Of a stretch of DNA of 64,000 nucleotides, positions 34,482-45,930 are shown piece by piece. A program made the translations under genes and the position numbers. This DNA is from Tupaia tana (Eukaryota > Chordata > Mammalia > Scandentia > Tupaiidae), in NCBI GenBank assembly GCA_026018925.1, contig JAKSZU010000002.1:54020337-54084336 (forward strand), given 5' to 3'. The notes beneath the pieces are model-generated. The model ran no database searches and was not told where the DNA came from. It saw only the letters and a program-made list of their open reading frames with translations. Every line of letters begins with the position of its first letter. The stretch's first letter is position 1.

Positions 34482-35069
34482 CGCATTTTAGTTAGTTACC
34501 ACTGATGACTTGTGCTAAGAGACGACCACATTGAGAAGCCTTTATTTGAAGTGAAAAAGGAATGATAATTCCTAAATTTTCTTTGGTCTCAGTTACTCAC
34601 TTATTAGTTGTTTCAAGTCTTCATTTTACTTATCTTAAAGTTCTCCTACTCTTTTGAGTTTCCTGGTTGTGTAAATTATGGGAAAGCTAGAATTACTCAG
34701 AAGAAATGGATGAAAGCAGGATCATTTTGCTTCTGACATTTTAGTATTATGAAAGAAATGATAAGAACTGTTTTTTTTTGTGTAGGTTGCATCTGGCCAT
34801 GTGAGATTCTTAGCTCAGCACCACACACAGAGAAGTTGCTCAATTCGTGTCTAGTGAGTAAAAGTAATTGCAAAACACTACCGTACTCATCACTCTCTCC
34901 CTGTCCTCCTGAAGCCTTTTGTGTATTCATGCTCTGCACTGAAGCTAAATTACAAAATGTTCCAACACAATGCGCTGTAAATTAAGACTTACTATGTGAG
35001 AATTTGTGACATCTAATCCCATCACTACCACGTGGAATTGGAGAGAATTTTGACCTTATTGGTCTTCTG

Positions 35070-35207
35070 AGCCAGGTACTGTTCTAAACCCTATGCAAAT
35101 ACTAACCAATTGAATCCTCATTACAATTCTGTGAGGCATGGACCATTATTAACATCACTAAAAAAAATGGAACTCAGGCACAAAGAGATTCATCTGCCAG
35201 AGGTCAC
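35070..35207 (-). mobile_element. MIR SINE, left part, split by an LTR
   Basis: Antisense MIR: GGTACTGTTCTAAACCC, AATCCTCATTACAATTCTGT, GGAACTCAGGCACAAAGAG, GAGGTCAC. It continues at 35641. Confidence 0.85.
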
Positions 35208-35640
35208 TGTATTTGTTTTTTAGGGTTGCTGCAACAAATCACTGCGAAGTTGATGACTTAAATGACAGAAATGTATCATCTCATTGTTCTGGAAGCCAGA
35301 AGTCTGAAATCAAAGTGCCAGCAGGGCTGTGGTTCCTCTGGAGAGACTAGCGCAAGATCCGTTCTAGGCTTCTCATCTAGGTTTTGGTAGTTCCTTGGCT
35401 TTTAGAAGCATAACTCCAATTTTCACATTACATTCTCCCTGCATGTATGTCTCTCCACCCAAATTTCCCCATTTTATGACACCAATCATAGTGGATTAGA
35501 GGCCCACCCTACTCTAGCATGATCTCATTTTAACTAATTATTCTGCAGCTTCCTTATTTCCAAATAAGCTCAGATTCTAAAGTATTTGGGATTAGGGCTT
35601 CAACACATGAAATTTGGGAGACATAATTCCACTCCTAACT
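35208..35640 (-). mobile_element. MLT1-type MaLR LTR inserted in a MIR, 5-bp duplication
   Basis: Antisense MLT1C/D-like LTR: TGTATTTGTTTTTTAGGG, TGTTCTGGAAGCCAGAAGTC, GGCCCACCCTACTCTAGC, TTATTTCCAAATAAGCTC. GTCAC is duplicated perfectly at 35203-35207 and 35641-35645, and the MIR resumes in register. Confidence 0.92.
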
Positions 35641-35725
35641 GTCACCCACCAGTTACTAAGTGACAGAGCCACGGCTCGAACCCATCATGTTTTGTTGACA
35701 CTACACTGTGCTAGGTCCTAACCAT
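35641..35725 (-). mobile_element. MIR SINE, right part
   Basis: CAGTTACTAAGTGACAGAGC, GGCTCGAACCCATC and ACTACACTGTGCTAGG complete the MIR begun at 35070. Confidence 0.82.
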
Positions 35726-35757
35726 GGACAGGATATGGTAAAACAGTGTGGGACAAA

Positions 35758-36016
35758 GGGCCAGCAGATGGCGTAGTGGTTATGTTGCTGGACTCCCACA
35801 TGGCCGACCATGGTTCCAGTCACAGATCCAGCAGCTTGAAAGTCACGCTGGGCACTTGTGTGCATGCCCAAGATCCCAGGAGGAGAATAAAGGAGAAGGG
35901 GTTGGGCATCCCCCCTGGGGGGGATGTTTCTGATTTTCCCTCTCACTGTCTCTGTCTCTCCCTCTCTGTTCAGCAAGCACATGTACCCTAAGGCAAAAAC
36001 CTCTTGGAAAAAAAAA
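35758..36016 (+). mobile_element. tRNA-derived SINE, long form
   Basis: Head GGGCCAGCAGATGGCGTAGTGG, body with CCCCCCTGGGGGGG, tail GGCAAAAACCTCTTGG then A-run. The head contains a 13/14 match to the CTCF core consensus at 35761-35774. Confidence 0.94.
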
Positions 36017-36344
36017 TGGTGTGGGGCCGAGATAGAGAGACCAAATACTTGGCTGTGGTAGTAGCAGATCTCACCTCTGTATGGTACTCAGGGTATTTAG
36101 TTACTTTCATTTTCTAGCTTCATGAAAAAAAAAAATACTACAGAATAAAACTGTGGCAGATATTTCACAATTTTAATAATGGATTTGATGTGCGTTTGAC
36201 TGTTTAATTTTAGACGGTTTTGATGTTTTCCTCTGAGATTTCTAGGATGTATATTCGGACACTATGGAATAAAGGATAGGGGGGTAGACACACTCCTATT
36301 CTGAGACTGACTAGAAAGCTAATAACTAATTTTTGCTTTTGTTA

Positions 36345-36475
36345 GTCAGTAATAATCAAGCCCTGCTCTTGTGCCCGGCAGTGTACTGGGCACAGGAGTC
36401 ACCTGTTACCTGTCAGACATGAGGTCTGCCCCTTGGAGCTCGCAGTCTTATAGTAGATGGGTCATTACCACAGAG
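36345..36475 (-). mobile_element. L2 remnant
   Basis: CCCGGCAGTGTACTGGGCAC followed by CTTGGAGCTCGCAGTC is the antisense L2 pattern. Confidence 0.55.
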
Positions 36476-37645
36476 CCTGAAGTTCCCGGAGACGAGGGTG
36501 CTGCAGGCTGCAGAGCTCCCAGATCTGAAGTCACAGAAGGAAGGTAGTGAAGAGCCACCTTTTAATATCTGTGAGCACCCGTCACAATGCATCGAAAGAT
36601 AAGATAGTCTCATATTATTTTAGAAGCATCGCGGATACACACGCACAGCATTTAGAATGTTTTCCTACTACTGAATAGAGTGAAAGAGTAGGGAATGAGG
36701 TAACAATCAAAATGGCCGCTTTCTTCTGCTCCTTCTGTTTTAACACTTTTTACAGGATGCCTTTCATGCCTCTGCCCTACCCTACCTCCGTGGTAGTCGG
36801 TATCAGAGGTCTAGCTGGAGAATAAGCTGGACGGTGTGTTTACACGTGGGACAGCAAGAGTTTGCTTCTTCTCAAGGCAGGCTCCACCTTTATCGCAGTC
36901 TCCTACTACCACAAGTTGCTCTTGCCACCGTATTCTTCTCTTTTGTCATAACTGAAGGCACAGATTACCTGGAGCACAAGTGGGCGGAGGAAACTCCCAG
37001 GACAGCATTCGTTCACGAGAGAAGCCAGGCCCTGAATGAAGGGGAAGACCCAGAGGGCAGCCAGCGTGGCACAGAGTATGTGAAGTATGAGAAGCAGCAT
37101 CTCAGCACAGAGAGAGACAAGAACAGGTGCCCACCAACAGAGCTGTCCCTCTTCTGTTGGAGGAGGAGGAGGGACAACAGAGGAGGGACAGACACGCCTG
37201 GTAACACTGGAGCAGAGAAGCCTGAACCCCCAGAAATCAAGCCATTGGTCATACACTGGCTTTCACTAGATCCCAAACGCCGAGGAGGTGCAACCATCTC
37301 TCAGAACCCATGCATACTTCTGAAGTTGTGTATTTAGGGATTTCTATGGGTACCATGCGGTAAATTCTAGATTTTTATGGGTGGTCCAGTTCAATCTTTT
37401 CCCAATAATATTTCTGGTATGTTCCTGATGTCCATAATTAAAGAATCTTCTCAGATGTCACTTTAAATGGTTTTCTGGATGGAGTAGACCCTGCCTAATA
37501 ATTCAAATTCATTTGGTACCAGAGTGGGAAAACCCAGAAAGCTATACTCCTTCCAGAATGGAGCCTAAATAAGATTTATTTCAGTGTGAGTCTGTTAGCA
37601 TGTTACACCCTATTTCCCAGCAGGGGCTGTGTGGTGGCAACTTTT
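36476..37645. other. Unassigned DNA with a 167-codon open frame
   Basis: An open frame at 36834-37337 (+) is fairly hydrophilic in its second half (KYEKQ, WRRRRDN) and has no similarity I recognise. The complementary strand is also open for 116 codons. No splice or promoter support. Confidence 0.3.
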
Positions 37646-37725
37646 TACTACCCGCCCCCCCATAGCATCAAGTACCCTGTCTTGTGTATAATAGGCATTA
37701 AATAAATATGTGTTGAATTAAAATG
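37645..37725 (+). mobile_element. L2 3'-end fragment
   Basis: AGGCATTAAATAAATATGTG then TTGAATTAAAATG matches the L2 3' terminus pattern. Confidence 0.55.
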
Positions 37726-38939
37726 CATGTTCTGACATTGTCAGTAAACCCTGCATAATTTTGGTGGGAGCTTTTAAACCTAGTGCTTCATCTTGCCCTA
37801 TAGGGCTAGCAGGAGATATGAATTCTGAGTGTCTAACCACATCCTGTTGTGTGTGGGTACTCAGATACTCACAGCCAAGTACTTGCGAAAAACAGTTGAC
37901 TCTACTGAGGTCTAAAGTGATAAAAGATTACCCATGGCAGCATGCTCTAACTGCCTCAAGAGTAAGAGACCTATCGTTATTGTTTGGAAATCAGGTTCAA
38001 ACTGAAATGATCCTTTCTAAATGTTAAAGTGAGAACAGATTCCCAAAGTGACTTTCAGTATCCAGACTGGTCTTTAAACAGGATCTCTCAGTGGGAGCGG
38101 CAAGAGAGTGGCTCCACAGTGTAAATCTCTCCAGTTAAGGACACAGCTGTAGGTCAAGGTGTAGATTTGAATTCTTAGTGAAAAGGCCAGAAGACTGCCC
38201 CCCTCCTGGTGGGAGCTTTGAGCATCTTGTGTCTGGGCTGTGAAGCAGGGATTACTGCCTTTGAAGAGTCCAAATTAGAACTTGCCTTCAGTCTGCCTTT
38301 GCTGCTTCTTCTCTCCTCTTCCTCAATCCTTTGTCCATTCCACCCAGGCCTCAGAATGCACTTTGGGAAAGTGTGGGCTTGTGAGGCCGATGACCCCTGG
38401 GACATCTACCTATGTACTGAAGTCAAGGAAACTCGACAGAGTAGTAGGCTTCGGACGCTCGCTCAATGAGTATATTTCATAGTCTCCACTGGTAACTCTT
38501 TTCTTCTGGCCATCTAAAATGCAAAAGCAACTTCTACAGCTTAGAAATATGGAATCCAAGAAGCCATAGCGTTACCCTGGGGTTCAGTGATGGTCCAGTC
38601 AAGTGGCACAAAAGTGCTTCATGGAAAAGCCCAATTTCTTACTGCGTGAGTCCTGAACTGCAATAAAAGAAAGGACTATTGAAAAAATGTCTTGCTGTTC
38701 CTAACTGCTCTCAAAGCTAAGAGCAGTTTAGACAAATTTAATAGAAAGAAATTTAAGGGATCTATGGAAAGAATTACTCTCTCCATCGTGCACAGCTTGC
38801 TTGATTCTCTATGTTCCTTTTCGACAACTCCCCCTGCTGGTAATCGTTGCAAACTGCTTGTTCAATTAAGACAATGACGGGGACTCAAGTCGGGTTTTTT
38901 CCTTGTCAGCATATTAGAATGAATAAAGATGGGCGACTG
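37726..38939. other. Unassigned intergenic DNA
   Basis: No gene or repeat recognised. Confidence 0.4.
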
Positions 38940-39246
38940 CAGGTTGTGTATCCCTTATGTGAAATCTTTAGAATCGTAAGTTTTTGATATTACATTTTTT
39001 AAAAATTTTGAAGTATTTTCATGTATATAATGAGTTATCATGAAGATGGGACCCAGGTCTAAACACAAAACTGATTTATGTTTCATATACACCTTAAACA
39101 CATAGCCCGAAGGTAATTTTACACTATATTTTGTACTGCGACATTTTGACCATGACCTATCACAGGAGGTCAGGTGTGGAATTTTTCTCTTTTGTTATGT
39201 CTGGCTCAAAAATTTTCGAATTTTGGATTAGGGATCCTCAACCTAT
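38940..39246. mobile_element. Tigger/pogo-type palindromic MITE
   Basis: Inverted ends: left AGGTTGTGTATCCCTTATG, right ATTAGGGATCCTCAACCTAT. The interior resembles a human non-autonomous Tigger-type element (GGGACCCAGGTCTAAACAC, GGAGGTCAGGTGTGGAATT). The exact family name was not determined. Confidence 0.78.
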
Positions 39247-39550
39247 ATACAAAGGGGTGGTTGCTCTGGGACAGATCTAAGGGTCAGATAAATACATGAT
39301 GGTTTATGTACAGAAAAGGCAGGAGGAGTAACAGGAGAGAAATACAAGATGCCCATAATTCGATCTAGGAAGATTTCTAAAGAGGTGTTCGCCGCTGACA
39401 ACCTTCTTCAGTAGTATCCTGCATGGGTAGCACATGCTCATCAGAAAGACTTTACTGTTTCAGATCCTGAAACCAGATAATTTATTGCTCACTCTACAGA
39501 TGCTCTGCATATCCTAGGCCTTAGACATGGCCAGGATACATAAGCTATAG

Positions 39551-39801
39551 GGACCAGCAGATAGCGTAATGGTTACGTCGCTGGACTCTCGTGTAGTCAA
39601 CTGTGGTTCAAGTCCTGGACCCAATGGCTTAAAAGACAACACTGGGTGCATGCATGTGCATGCCAAAAATCCCAAGAGGAGAATGGAGAAGGGATTGCAA
39701 TGTAGCCATCTCCCCTGGGGGGTTATTTCTCACTTTCTGTCTCTCTGGCAAGCACACATGTCCTATAGCAAAAATCTCTCTCTTTAAAAAAAAAAAAAAA
39801 A
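39551..39801 (+). mobile_element. tRNA-derived SINE, long form
   Basis: Head GGACCAGCAGATAGCGTAATGG, good body, tail ATAGCAAAAATCTCTC plus A-run. Flanks ATAAGCTATAG and ATAAGCTGTAA suggest an imperfect target duplication. Confidence 0.94.
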
Positions 39802-39825
39802 GATAAATAAGCTGTAAGATATCAC

Positions 39826-39831
39826 TTAGTA

Positions 39832-39867
<36 letters not shown>

Positions 39868-39955
39868 TTATATAAGATAAATAAGCTTATATTTAATAAG
39901 CTATTTGATAGCTTATTTAATAAGCTATCTTATTAAATAAGATAAACAAGTAGAA
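39826..39955. repeat. AT-rich palindromic microsatellite
   Basis: (TA)n at about 39838-39866 followed by repeated AATAAGCTAT/ATAGCTTATT units that are self-complementary. Confidence 0.85.
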
Positions 39956-40452
39956 AGCACTGTAGGGTTGGTAAGGCACAAGGAACCATGACGTTCAAGG
40001 CTCAGTGGCCGGCACAGACTTTCCTTTATAGAAGAGGCCTGTTTAGCAAGGACTCGGTCGGCTTCCTAAGTCTCCATGTCTTCTGTGGCTACTCTCCCTG
40101 GGCGCGTTCTTGAGTGGATGGAGAAGGTGGTGAAAGCAGTGGCGTCTTTCCTCTTCCCCTCATCATCCGTCTGCTATTCACAATGAGCATGGCATGCTCA
40201 TCGTGTCCCAGGACTGCTCTCTTTCAGCTTCTCCCTTCTGTTTCCAAGTGATCTGATGGACCCAGAAAGTCAAAAACTCATTGTCTTCATCAAATGGTTA
40301 GGCCCCCATCCATCCCTACTCCCAGAATAATTCTATAGAGAAGTAACTATCACAGTGATGTTTGCTATGATTTGACACCCAGGACCCAGTGATTACAGAT
40401 GATTGTGTCCTAGATCTGGGACAATATGCTCATTTAAATTATTCTGGCATGC

Positions 40453-40706
40453 GGGACCAACAGATGGCATAATGGATACGTCACTGGACTCCCGTGTAGT
40501 CAACTGTGGTTTGATTCCCGGACCCGGTGACTTAAACTCACGCAGGGTGCGTGTGCATGCGTACCCAACATCCCGAGAGGAGAATGGAGAAGGGATTGCA
40601 GCATGGCTATCCTCTGGGGTGTGATTTCTCACTTTCTGTCTCTCTGTCTCTCTCTGTCTTTCCAGTGAATGCACGTGACCTATGGCAAAAACCTCTTCTC
40701 CCCCCA
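40453..40706 (+). mobile_element. tRNA-derived SINE, long form, with 17-bp target duplication
   Basis: Flanks AAATTATTCTGGCATGC (40436-40452) and AAATTATTCAGGCATGC (40707-40723) differ at one base. Head GGGACCAACAGATGGCATAATGG. Confidence 0.96.
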
Positions 40707-40779
40707 AAATTATTCAGGCATGCATCCATTCAACAAATAGTTTTAGACACCTACTTTGCCTCGAGACTTAAAGACTTCT

Positions 40780-41500
40780 GACCTAATCTCATCCCTTTCT
40801 AGGCTTTTCATGATGTGGCCCTGGCTATCTAATCTCACATCCTCCTAGGACGTAACCTCCCTTACTAGGATCACACAAGGCTGAATGAAAAGAGCAGGGC
40901 TGCCCACCAGCATGCAGTGTTCGCTGTCAGCCAAGTGTTCCATCTGTAACGTCGCTGTTCCTTCTCGTCACGTGATCCTCACCACGGTGTGCGCACAGCA
41001 GGTCTCCAGTGAATGTCAAGTCCATCGATCCGTGAAGCTACCATCTCTGGGTATCTGTGCAATCATTAATAAAGAGTATCTTGAGCTGCCTGGTGCCATG
41101 GGAAAGGAATATGTTGAGAAACAGCAGGACCTATGAGCGTTCTGCCTGGAATTTGGGACTGAAGCTAATTTAAAAAGTTGCCAGAAATCTGGAACCATTT
41201 TGCTGGCTGGAAGTTGTTACTGAAAGCATGAAGCAGCGTGTTTCCTTTTTTCTTGAGGCCAGTTCATAACATCCTGGAAGCTGGCCTTGGATCCCACGTC
41301 TTTTGCTCTAAGGCCTTCCTCTCTAAGCCTACCACCTCCTTTCTGATAGCCTGTGCTCTTCCCCAGACTGAAATAAACGTCATTACTGTCCTTAAACTTT
41401 TGCCTGTCCCACCTCGCCTGGGCCAGTGTCTATAACCTTCTCCTTTCTTCTGGTTCCTGGAATCGATTACCATCCTCTGTCTCTTTTGCCAGAGATGGTC
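40780..41500 (+). mobile_element. Possible old L2 remnant
   Basis: TTCATGATGTGGCCCTGGC and CTCACATCCTCCTAGGAC resemble sense L2. The remainder is too diverged to follow. Confidence 0.4.
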
Positions 41501-41699
41501 TGACATCTCACCCACATAAAAATGACCTTCTCCCCAAAGTATTGATTAAGCGACTCTGTGCATGCAGTAAGGGGGTTGACAAACACCAGACAGGTTTGCA
41601 GGGCAAGGTCTCCTCCCTTTGGATGGGCCGTCCTTTAGTAAACGCCAATGAGAATGCGATAGTGAGGACTCTGGTCAGTTAGTAATACTCCTTTCTTTT

Positions 41700-41910
41700 C
41701 CTTTTTCTTTTTTTTCCCCCTATAAAAAGGGAATAGATTATCTGCCTCACAGAGCTATGTACAGGAATAAATGTGGTAAGTTACCCAAAAGCACTTTGAC
41801 AACTATGAAGTCCCATGTACACACACTTGGCACTATTTCTATCACTCGGCATCATGCCTGGAATGTCGAGGGCTTAGCAATATTTTGTTGGAAGAATGAG
41901 TGAATGGAAT
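41700..41910 (+). mobile_element. MIR/L2 3'-end remnants
   Basis: ATTATCTGCCTCACAGAGC and AAAAGCACTTTGACAAC (MIR-like) are followed by CATGCCTGGAATGTCGAGG and GTTGGAAGAATGAGTGAATG (L2-end-like). Confidence 0.5.
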
Positions 41911-42453
41911 AAAAAGCTCATAGTTTCTGCACTTTGCTTAGACTTGGGTTGGGAAGAGACTAAGCACACTTCTGTGATCCCGTGAGAACAGGGTGTAACA
42001 GCACCTCGCTTGTTGAGATGCCTTTTTGAGGCCATGACCATAGTCTGGAACAGAGTTGAAAAGCAGTGTCTCCAGAGCAGCCGGAAAAAATGTACCCAAC
42101 ACAAGCACAAAAGTGCATGCACACACAACTCATTAAGGAGGTCTCGAAGCAGAATCTGGTTATTCTTGGGATTTTATTCATCCTTCTAACAAGCATGTTT
42201 CTATGGGCTGCTGGCCCATAGCCACATTTTGGAGAAAAATAGAAGGTAGGATTTCATGTTAAAGGGTCCTGACTGTGAACCCTAGAGGTACCATTGTAAT
42301 ACAGCCTAACATTAAAGCTGATGTTTACAATAATAACCACTCACGATCAAGGAAAGTTCACGTTGATTTATGACCTTCAGAAATCATTTATGTTAAATCA
42401 TAAACTTTAGGAATGTTAAAAGGGAAAGAAATCTGTACACTTAAAATAAATGT
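41911..42453. other. Unassigned intergenic DNA
   Basis: Nothing recognised. Confidence 0.4.
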
Positions 42454-42454
42454 G

Positions 42455-42539
42455 GGGGCTAGCAGGTAGCATAGTGGTTGGACTCCCACATGGCCAACCG
42501 CAATTCAAGTCCTGGACCCCAAGGTTTGAAACTCACACC

Positions 42540-42570
<31 letters not shown>

Positions 42571-42731
42571 CCCAGGATTCTGAGAGGAGAATGGAGAAGA
42601 AGGAATTGTGGCATGGCCATTCCCCCTGTGGGGGGGTGTGGGGGTGGGGTGATGTCCTGCTTTCTGTCTCTCTGTCTCTCCAGTGAGCACATGCACCTTA
42701 TAACAAAAATCTCTCTAAAAATAAATAAGTA
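42455..42731 (+). mobile_element. tRNA-derived SINE with GT microsatellite
   Basis: Head GGGGCTAGCAGGTAGCATAGTGG has lost a few bases before GGACTCCCACATGG. A (GT)n run at 42541-42570 replaces the usual GTGTGCATGCATG. Confidence 0.92.
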
Positions 42732-42899
42732 AATATGAACTCTGGTGGTAGAAAATGCAGGTTGCATGTAGCACAGCTGCCCGCAGATGGGAAGACCACT
42801 GCTGAGGTTCAATGCACAGTGTTGCAGGGGCAGACAGCGGCTATTACAGTGGGCACCTCGTCCTGGAGGAGAGGTGTGAGAAATAGCAGCAGCTGTGGT

Positions 42900-43090
42900 A
42901 TTGGGTACCTTCCTCGTGCTTGGCAATAGTCTGAGTGTTTGTCTGTTAACACATTAGCTCCTCACGACCGCCCTATCAGGTGGCATCATTACAATATTAT
43001 TTTCCTTTTACAGATGAGGAAACTGAGGCACAGAGAGGCTAATTTGCTCCAGATCGCACAGAGGTGGAGGCTAATACAGGCCATCTGATA
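42900..43090 (-). mobile_element. MIR SINE
   Basis: TTTACAGATGAGGAAACTGA, GCACAGAGAGGCTAATTTGC and GATCGCACAGAGGTGG are a textbook antisense MIR core. Confidence 0.88.
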
Positions 43091-43218
43091 TGGCACTAAT
43101 TGTATCTCCAGGTTTTAAAAGACAAGAGCACAATTCATTAGTAAGGAGAAGACTAGTAGGGGCAGTACAATGGGTGGAGATGATGAAGGAAAAAGGAATT
43201 ATTAAAATGGTACCTTAA

Positions 43219-43473
43219 GGGACCAGCAGTTGGCGTAATGGCTATGTTGCTGGACTCCCATGTAGTCGACCATGGTTCGAGTCCAGGACCTGGTGGTTTA
43301 AACTTATGCCAGGCGCATTTGCGTGCATGCCCAAGATCCCGAGAGGAGAATGGAGGAGAAGTGATTGCGGTGTGGCCATCCCCCCTGGGGGGTGATTTCT
43401 CACTTTCTGTCTCTCTGTCTCTCTGTCTTTCTGGTGAGTGCACGTACCCTATAGCAAAAACCTCTAAAAAAAA
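43219..43473 (+). mobile_element. tRNA-derived SINE, long form, with target duplication
   Basis: Full-length, low divergence. TACCTTAA is duplicated at 43211-43218 and 43474-43481. Confidence 0.95.
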
Positions 43474-43481
43474 TACCTTAA

Positions 43482-44680
43482 AGTACCATGAGATCAGAAA
43501 AAAAGCTGCCATGTACTTTGTTATTTAAAGAAAATTTCATGAAAAAAAAAGGTGGTTTGGGAAATTTTCTGAAGGATATATTTGAAGGGGCTATGGTTTT
43601 GAGTCAGGAGTGCTGTGTACCAGGATACCTATGATGTTGCAAAGCTTTCCGTTGTGAGTGTGTGGGTCTCTCTGTGTGTGTGTGTTGGGAAGTGGTTAAA
43701 ACGTTTTTCTTCCTGAGTGTCCCTGTCATAGATTTTGAAAGCACTTGACTGTAGAGTTGTTCCACCAGGGCAGAGCTGGCCACGTGGCTCACGACTAGGG
43801 GTCAGATTTGCTGGCTCATTGCTCCTGAGTCTCCACTGGCTGCAGTGGTACATTCTGACCTTAGTTCCATCCATGCCACTGCCCTTATTTCCAATGGGAG
43901 GAGGCCTACCTGACCGACTAACTCAAACTCGACCAACTCGGGAAGCATCCAGGGGTGGTGATCACAAAGGTGTTCTTACCGATGCTGTGCAGATGCACGC
44001 AAGACGAGTGAAAACCACGTCAGCGGAGCACCTACTATGGTAGGGACTCTGTGTTGGCGCTGGCGTTTTTTGATTTAACAAGTATATAGCTGATTTAAAT
44101 ATTTTAAATGACAGTGAGAAAGATTTGTTTTGAAAGGGGAGAAAGAAAACCAAGCCCTTCCCTTGCATAGCTGCAGCCTGACGAGGGCTGGCTTCCACTC
44201 TGTTTTCATTTCCAGTGGGCACGCTGTAAGTTGGCACACAGAGTCGATGTGTGGATGGTGTGGGAGTTGAGAACGCTGCCTCGCTATTTCTCTCTTTAAA
44301 ATTAACAGTGGAATCCTTATGAGAGCAGTGTAGGCTCTGGAATGTGCCACGCACAGTTCTCTAACTGCATAATTAGGGAGTGCTCCATCATAAAATAGTC
44401 CTCATTCTTGCCAAAGCTGTTGTCCCTCCCCCCACAGCCTCCCCTGAGAGGCAGCTGACTGACAGTTGCTTGGCAGGCATCCTGGACTGCTATAAATTTG
44501 CTGTCTGTCGGTGCAGCGTCCGCAGGGCTTCTCAGGTGAGGCTTACAGATCGTCTACCTGGCCTGAAGTCCCTGTCGCCTTAGCTTCCTGAATTCACCCT
44601 GAGTACCTCCCTGGTCTTCAGTACACTCCCTGTTGAGGTCAGCCCCTGGGGCTCAGTGCCACCCTGTCTATGAAGTCCTT
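43482..44680. other. Unassigned intergenic DNA
   Basis: No gene or family-level repeat recognised. A small GT tract near 43660-43686. Confidence 0.4.
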
Positions 44681-44689
44681 CTACACAAA

Positions 44690-44840
44690 TGCACTACTTC
44701 ACCGGGCAGGGTAGGGCAGCATCACAGAGCTGCTGAGAAATGCAGACTGTGAGGCCCCGCCACAGCCCCACATTGTAACAAGCTCCCCCAGGCGATTCAC
44801 ATGCGCGTGAAAGTCTGACATGCACACTTCGGAGCAGCTC
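44690..44840 (-). mobile_element. MER5-type hAT fragment
   Basis: CTGCTGAGAAATGCAGACTG, GAGGCCCCGCCACAGCCCC and CAGGCGATTCACATGCGCG follow the MER5A/B layout in antisense. Confidence 0.72.
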
Positions 44841-44929
44841 GGAAGGCGGCCCAGTTTTCTATAATCAGTCTCAACCAACCAATCAGCTCATATTTATCAA
44901 CTGAGGCTATTCACTATTTTTTACCAATA

Positions 44930-45060
44930 GCACCAGATATTGGGGCAAAGTTACTTCTTTTTATAGTTTTCTAGGAAACAATAACATTATTGAGGTGTAA
45001 CTGACATACAATAAACTTCACAAAGGTGAAGTGTGTAATCAGGGAATTTCTAATCAGCCG
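44930..45060 (-). mobile_element. Old L1 3'UTR fragment
   Basis: ATTATTGAGGTGTAACTGAC then ATACAATAAACTTCAC is a common antisense L1M 3'UTR motif. Confidence 0.6.
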
Positions 45061-45349
45061 ATAAATCCAAAAGTGCCATTGTGTGAATTTCTAGTGACAA
45101 ATTAGAGTTATTGATATTAATACCTTGGTACGTTGATGTACTTTCAGGTTCGATGTCAAAAGACCTCTGCCATAAGAGGATTTGGATGCTTTGCACTAGA
45201 AGTAATTTAACTATGCAAGGTCATTTTTTATTTGCGTCCATTCAGTATTCCTTTCACGGCTGTGTTCAGGCTGGTCCTCCCACCCCGTGTCCCGCTCCTC
45301 TCAGTCCTGCTCTTGGGTTCTGGCTCAGGCCACTCCCTACACAGTAAAC

Positions 45350-45610
45350 GCCCTCTTTTTCTGCTCACTTATATCTAGATTTTACACATTCTTCAGGGTC
45401 TTCCATAAAGACATCACTTCCTGCATGAAGACCTTCTTGACTTATGCGGTCCTCTTTTAACCCTTTATTTTTAAATTAATTTTATTATATGTTAACAGGA
45501 TGACTTAGAAACAACTGTTCTCTAATAATGTTTCTTGTGAATCAGATACTAAGTTCATAGCTCCCAGTACCTGTCACAGCCCAGAGCATAAGGTAGATAC
45601 ACATAAAAAC
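45350..45610 (+). mobile_element. L2 3'-end remnant
   Basis: ATTCTTCAGGGTCTTCC, AAGACATCACTTCCTGC, AAGACCTTCTTGACTTATG, then CTCCCAGTACCTGTCACAG resemble the sense L2 3' region. Confidence 0.6.
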
Positions 45611-45619
45611 ACTATTCGT

Positions 45620-45788
45620 GGCTGGCAGGTGGTGTGGTGGTTAAGGTGCTGGACTCCCACATGGCTCACCACAGTTTGAGTCCCAGATCTAGTGACTTGC
45701 TCTCTCACTTTCCCTCTCTCTCTCTCTGGCTGTCTCTCTCTGGTCAAGTTAAATAATAATAATAATAGTAAATTAAATAATTTTTAAA
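45620..45788 (+). mobile_element. tRNA-derived SINE, short form
   Basis: GGCTGGCAGGTGGTGTGGTGG, box-B region GTTTGAGTCCCAG, then CTCTCTCACTTTCCCTCTC and GGTCAAGTTAAATAATAA. The long-form middle is absent. Confidence 0.92.
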
Positions 45789-45930
45789 AAAAACCCCAAA
45801 GACTAGCCAATTGAGTAAGATACATGCATAATGATAACAATATTGAGAATATTAGGGAGCAACCAGAAAAGTTTAAAACTCAAGTGATATCTTGGAGCAA
45901 TATATTCTAGAGCCAGTTTCCTAGATTTGC

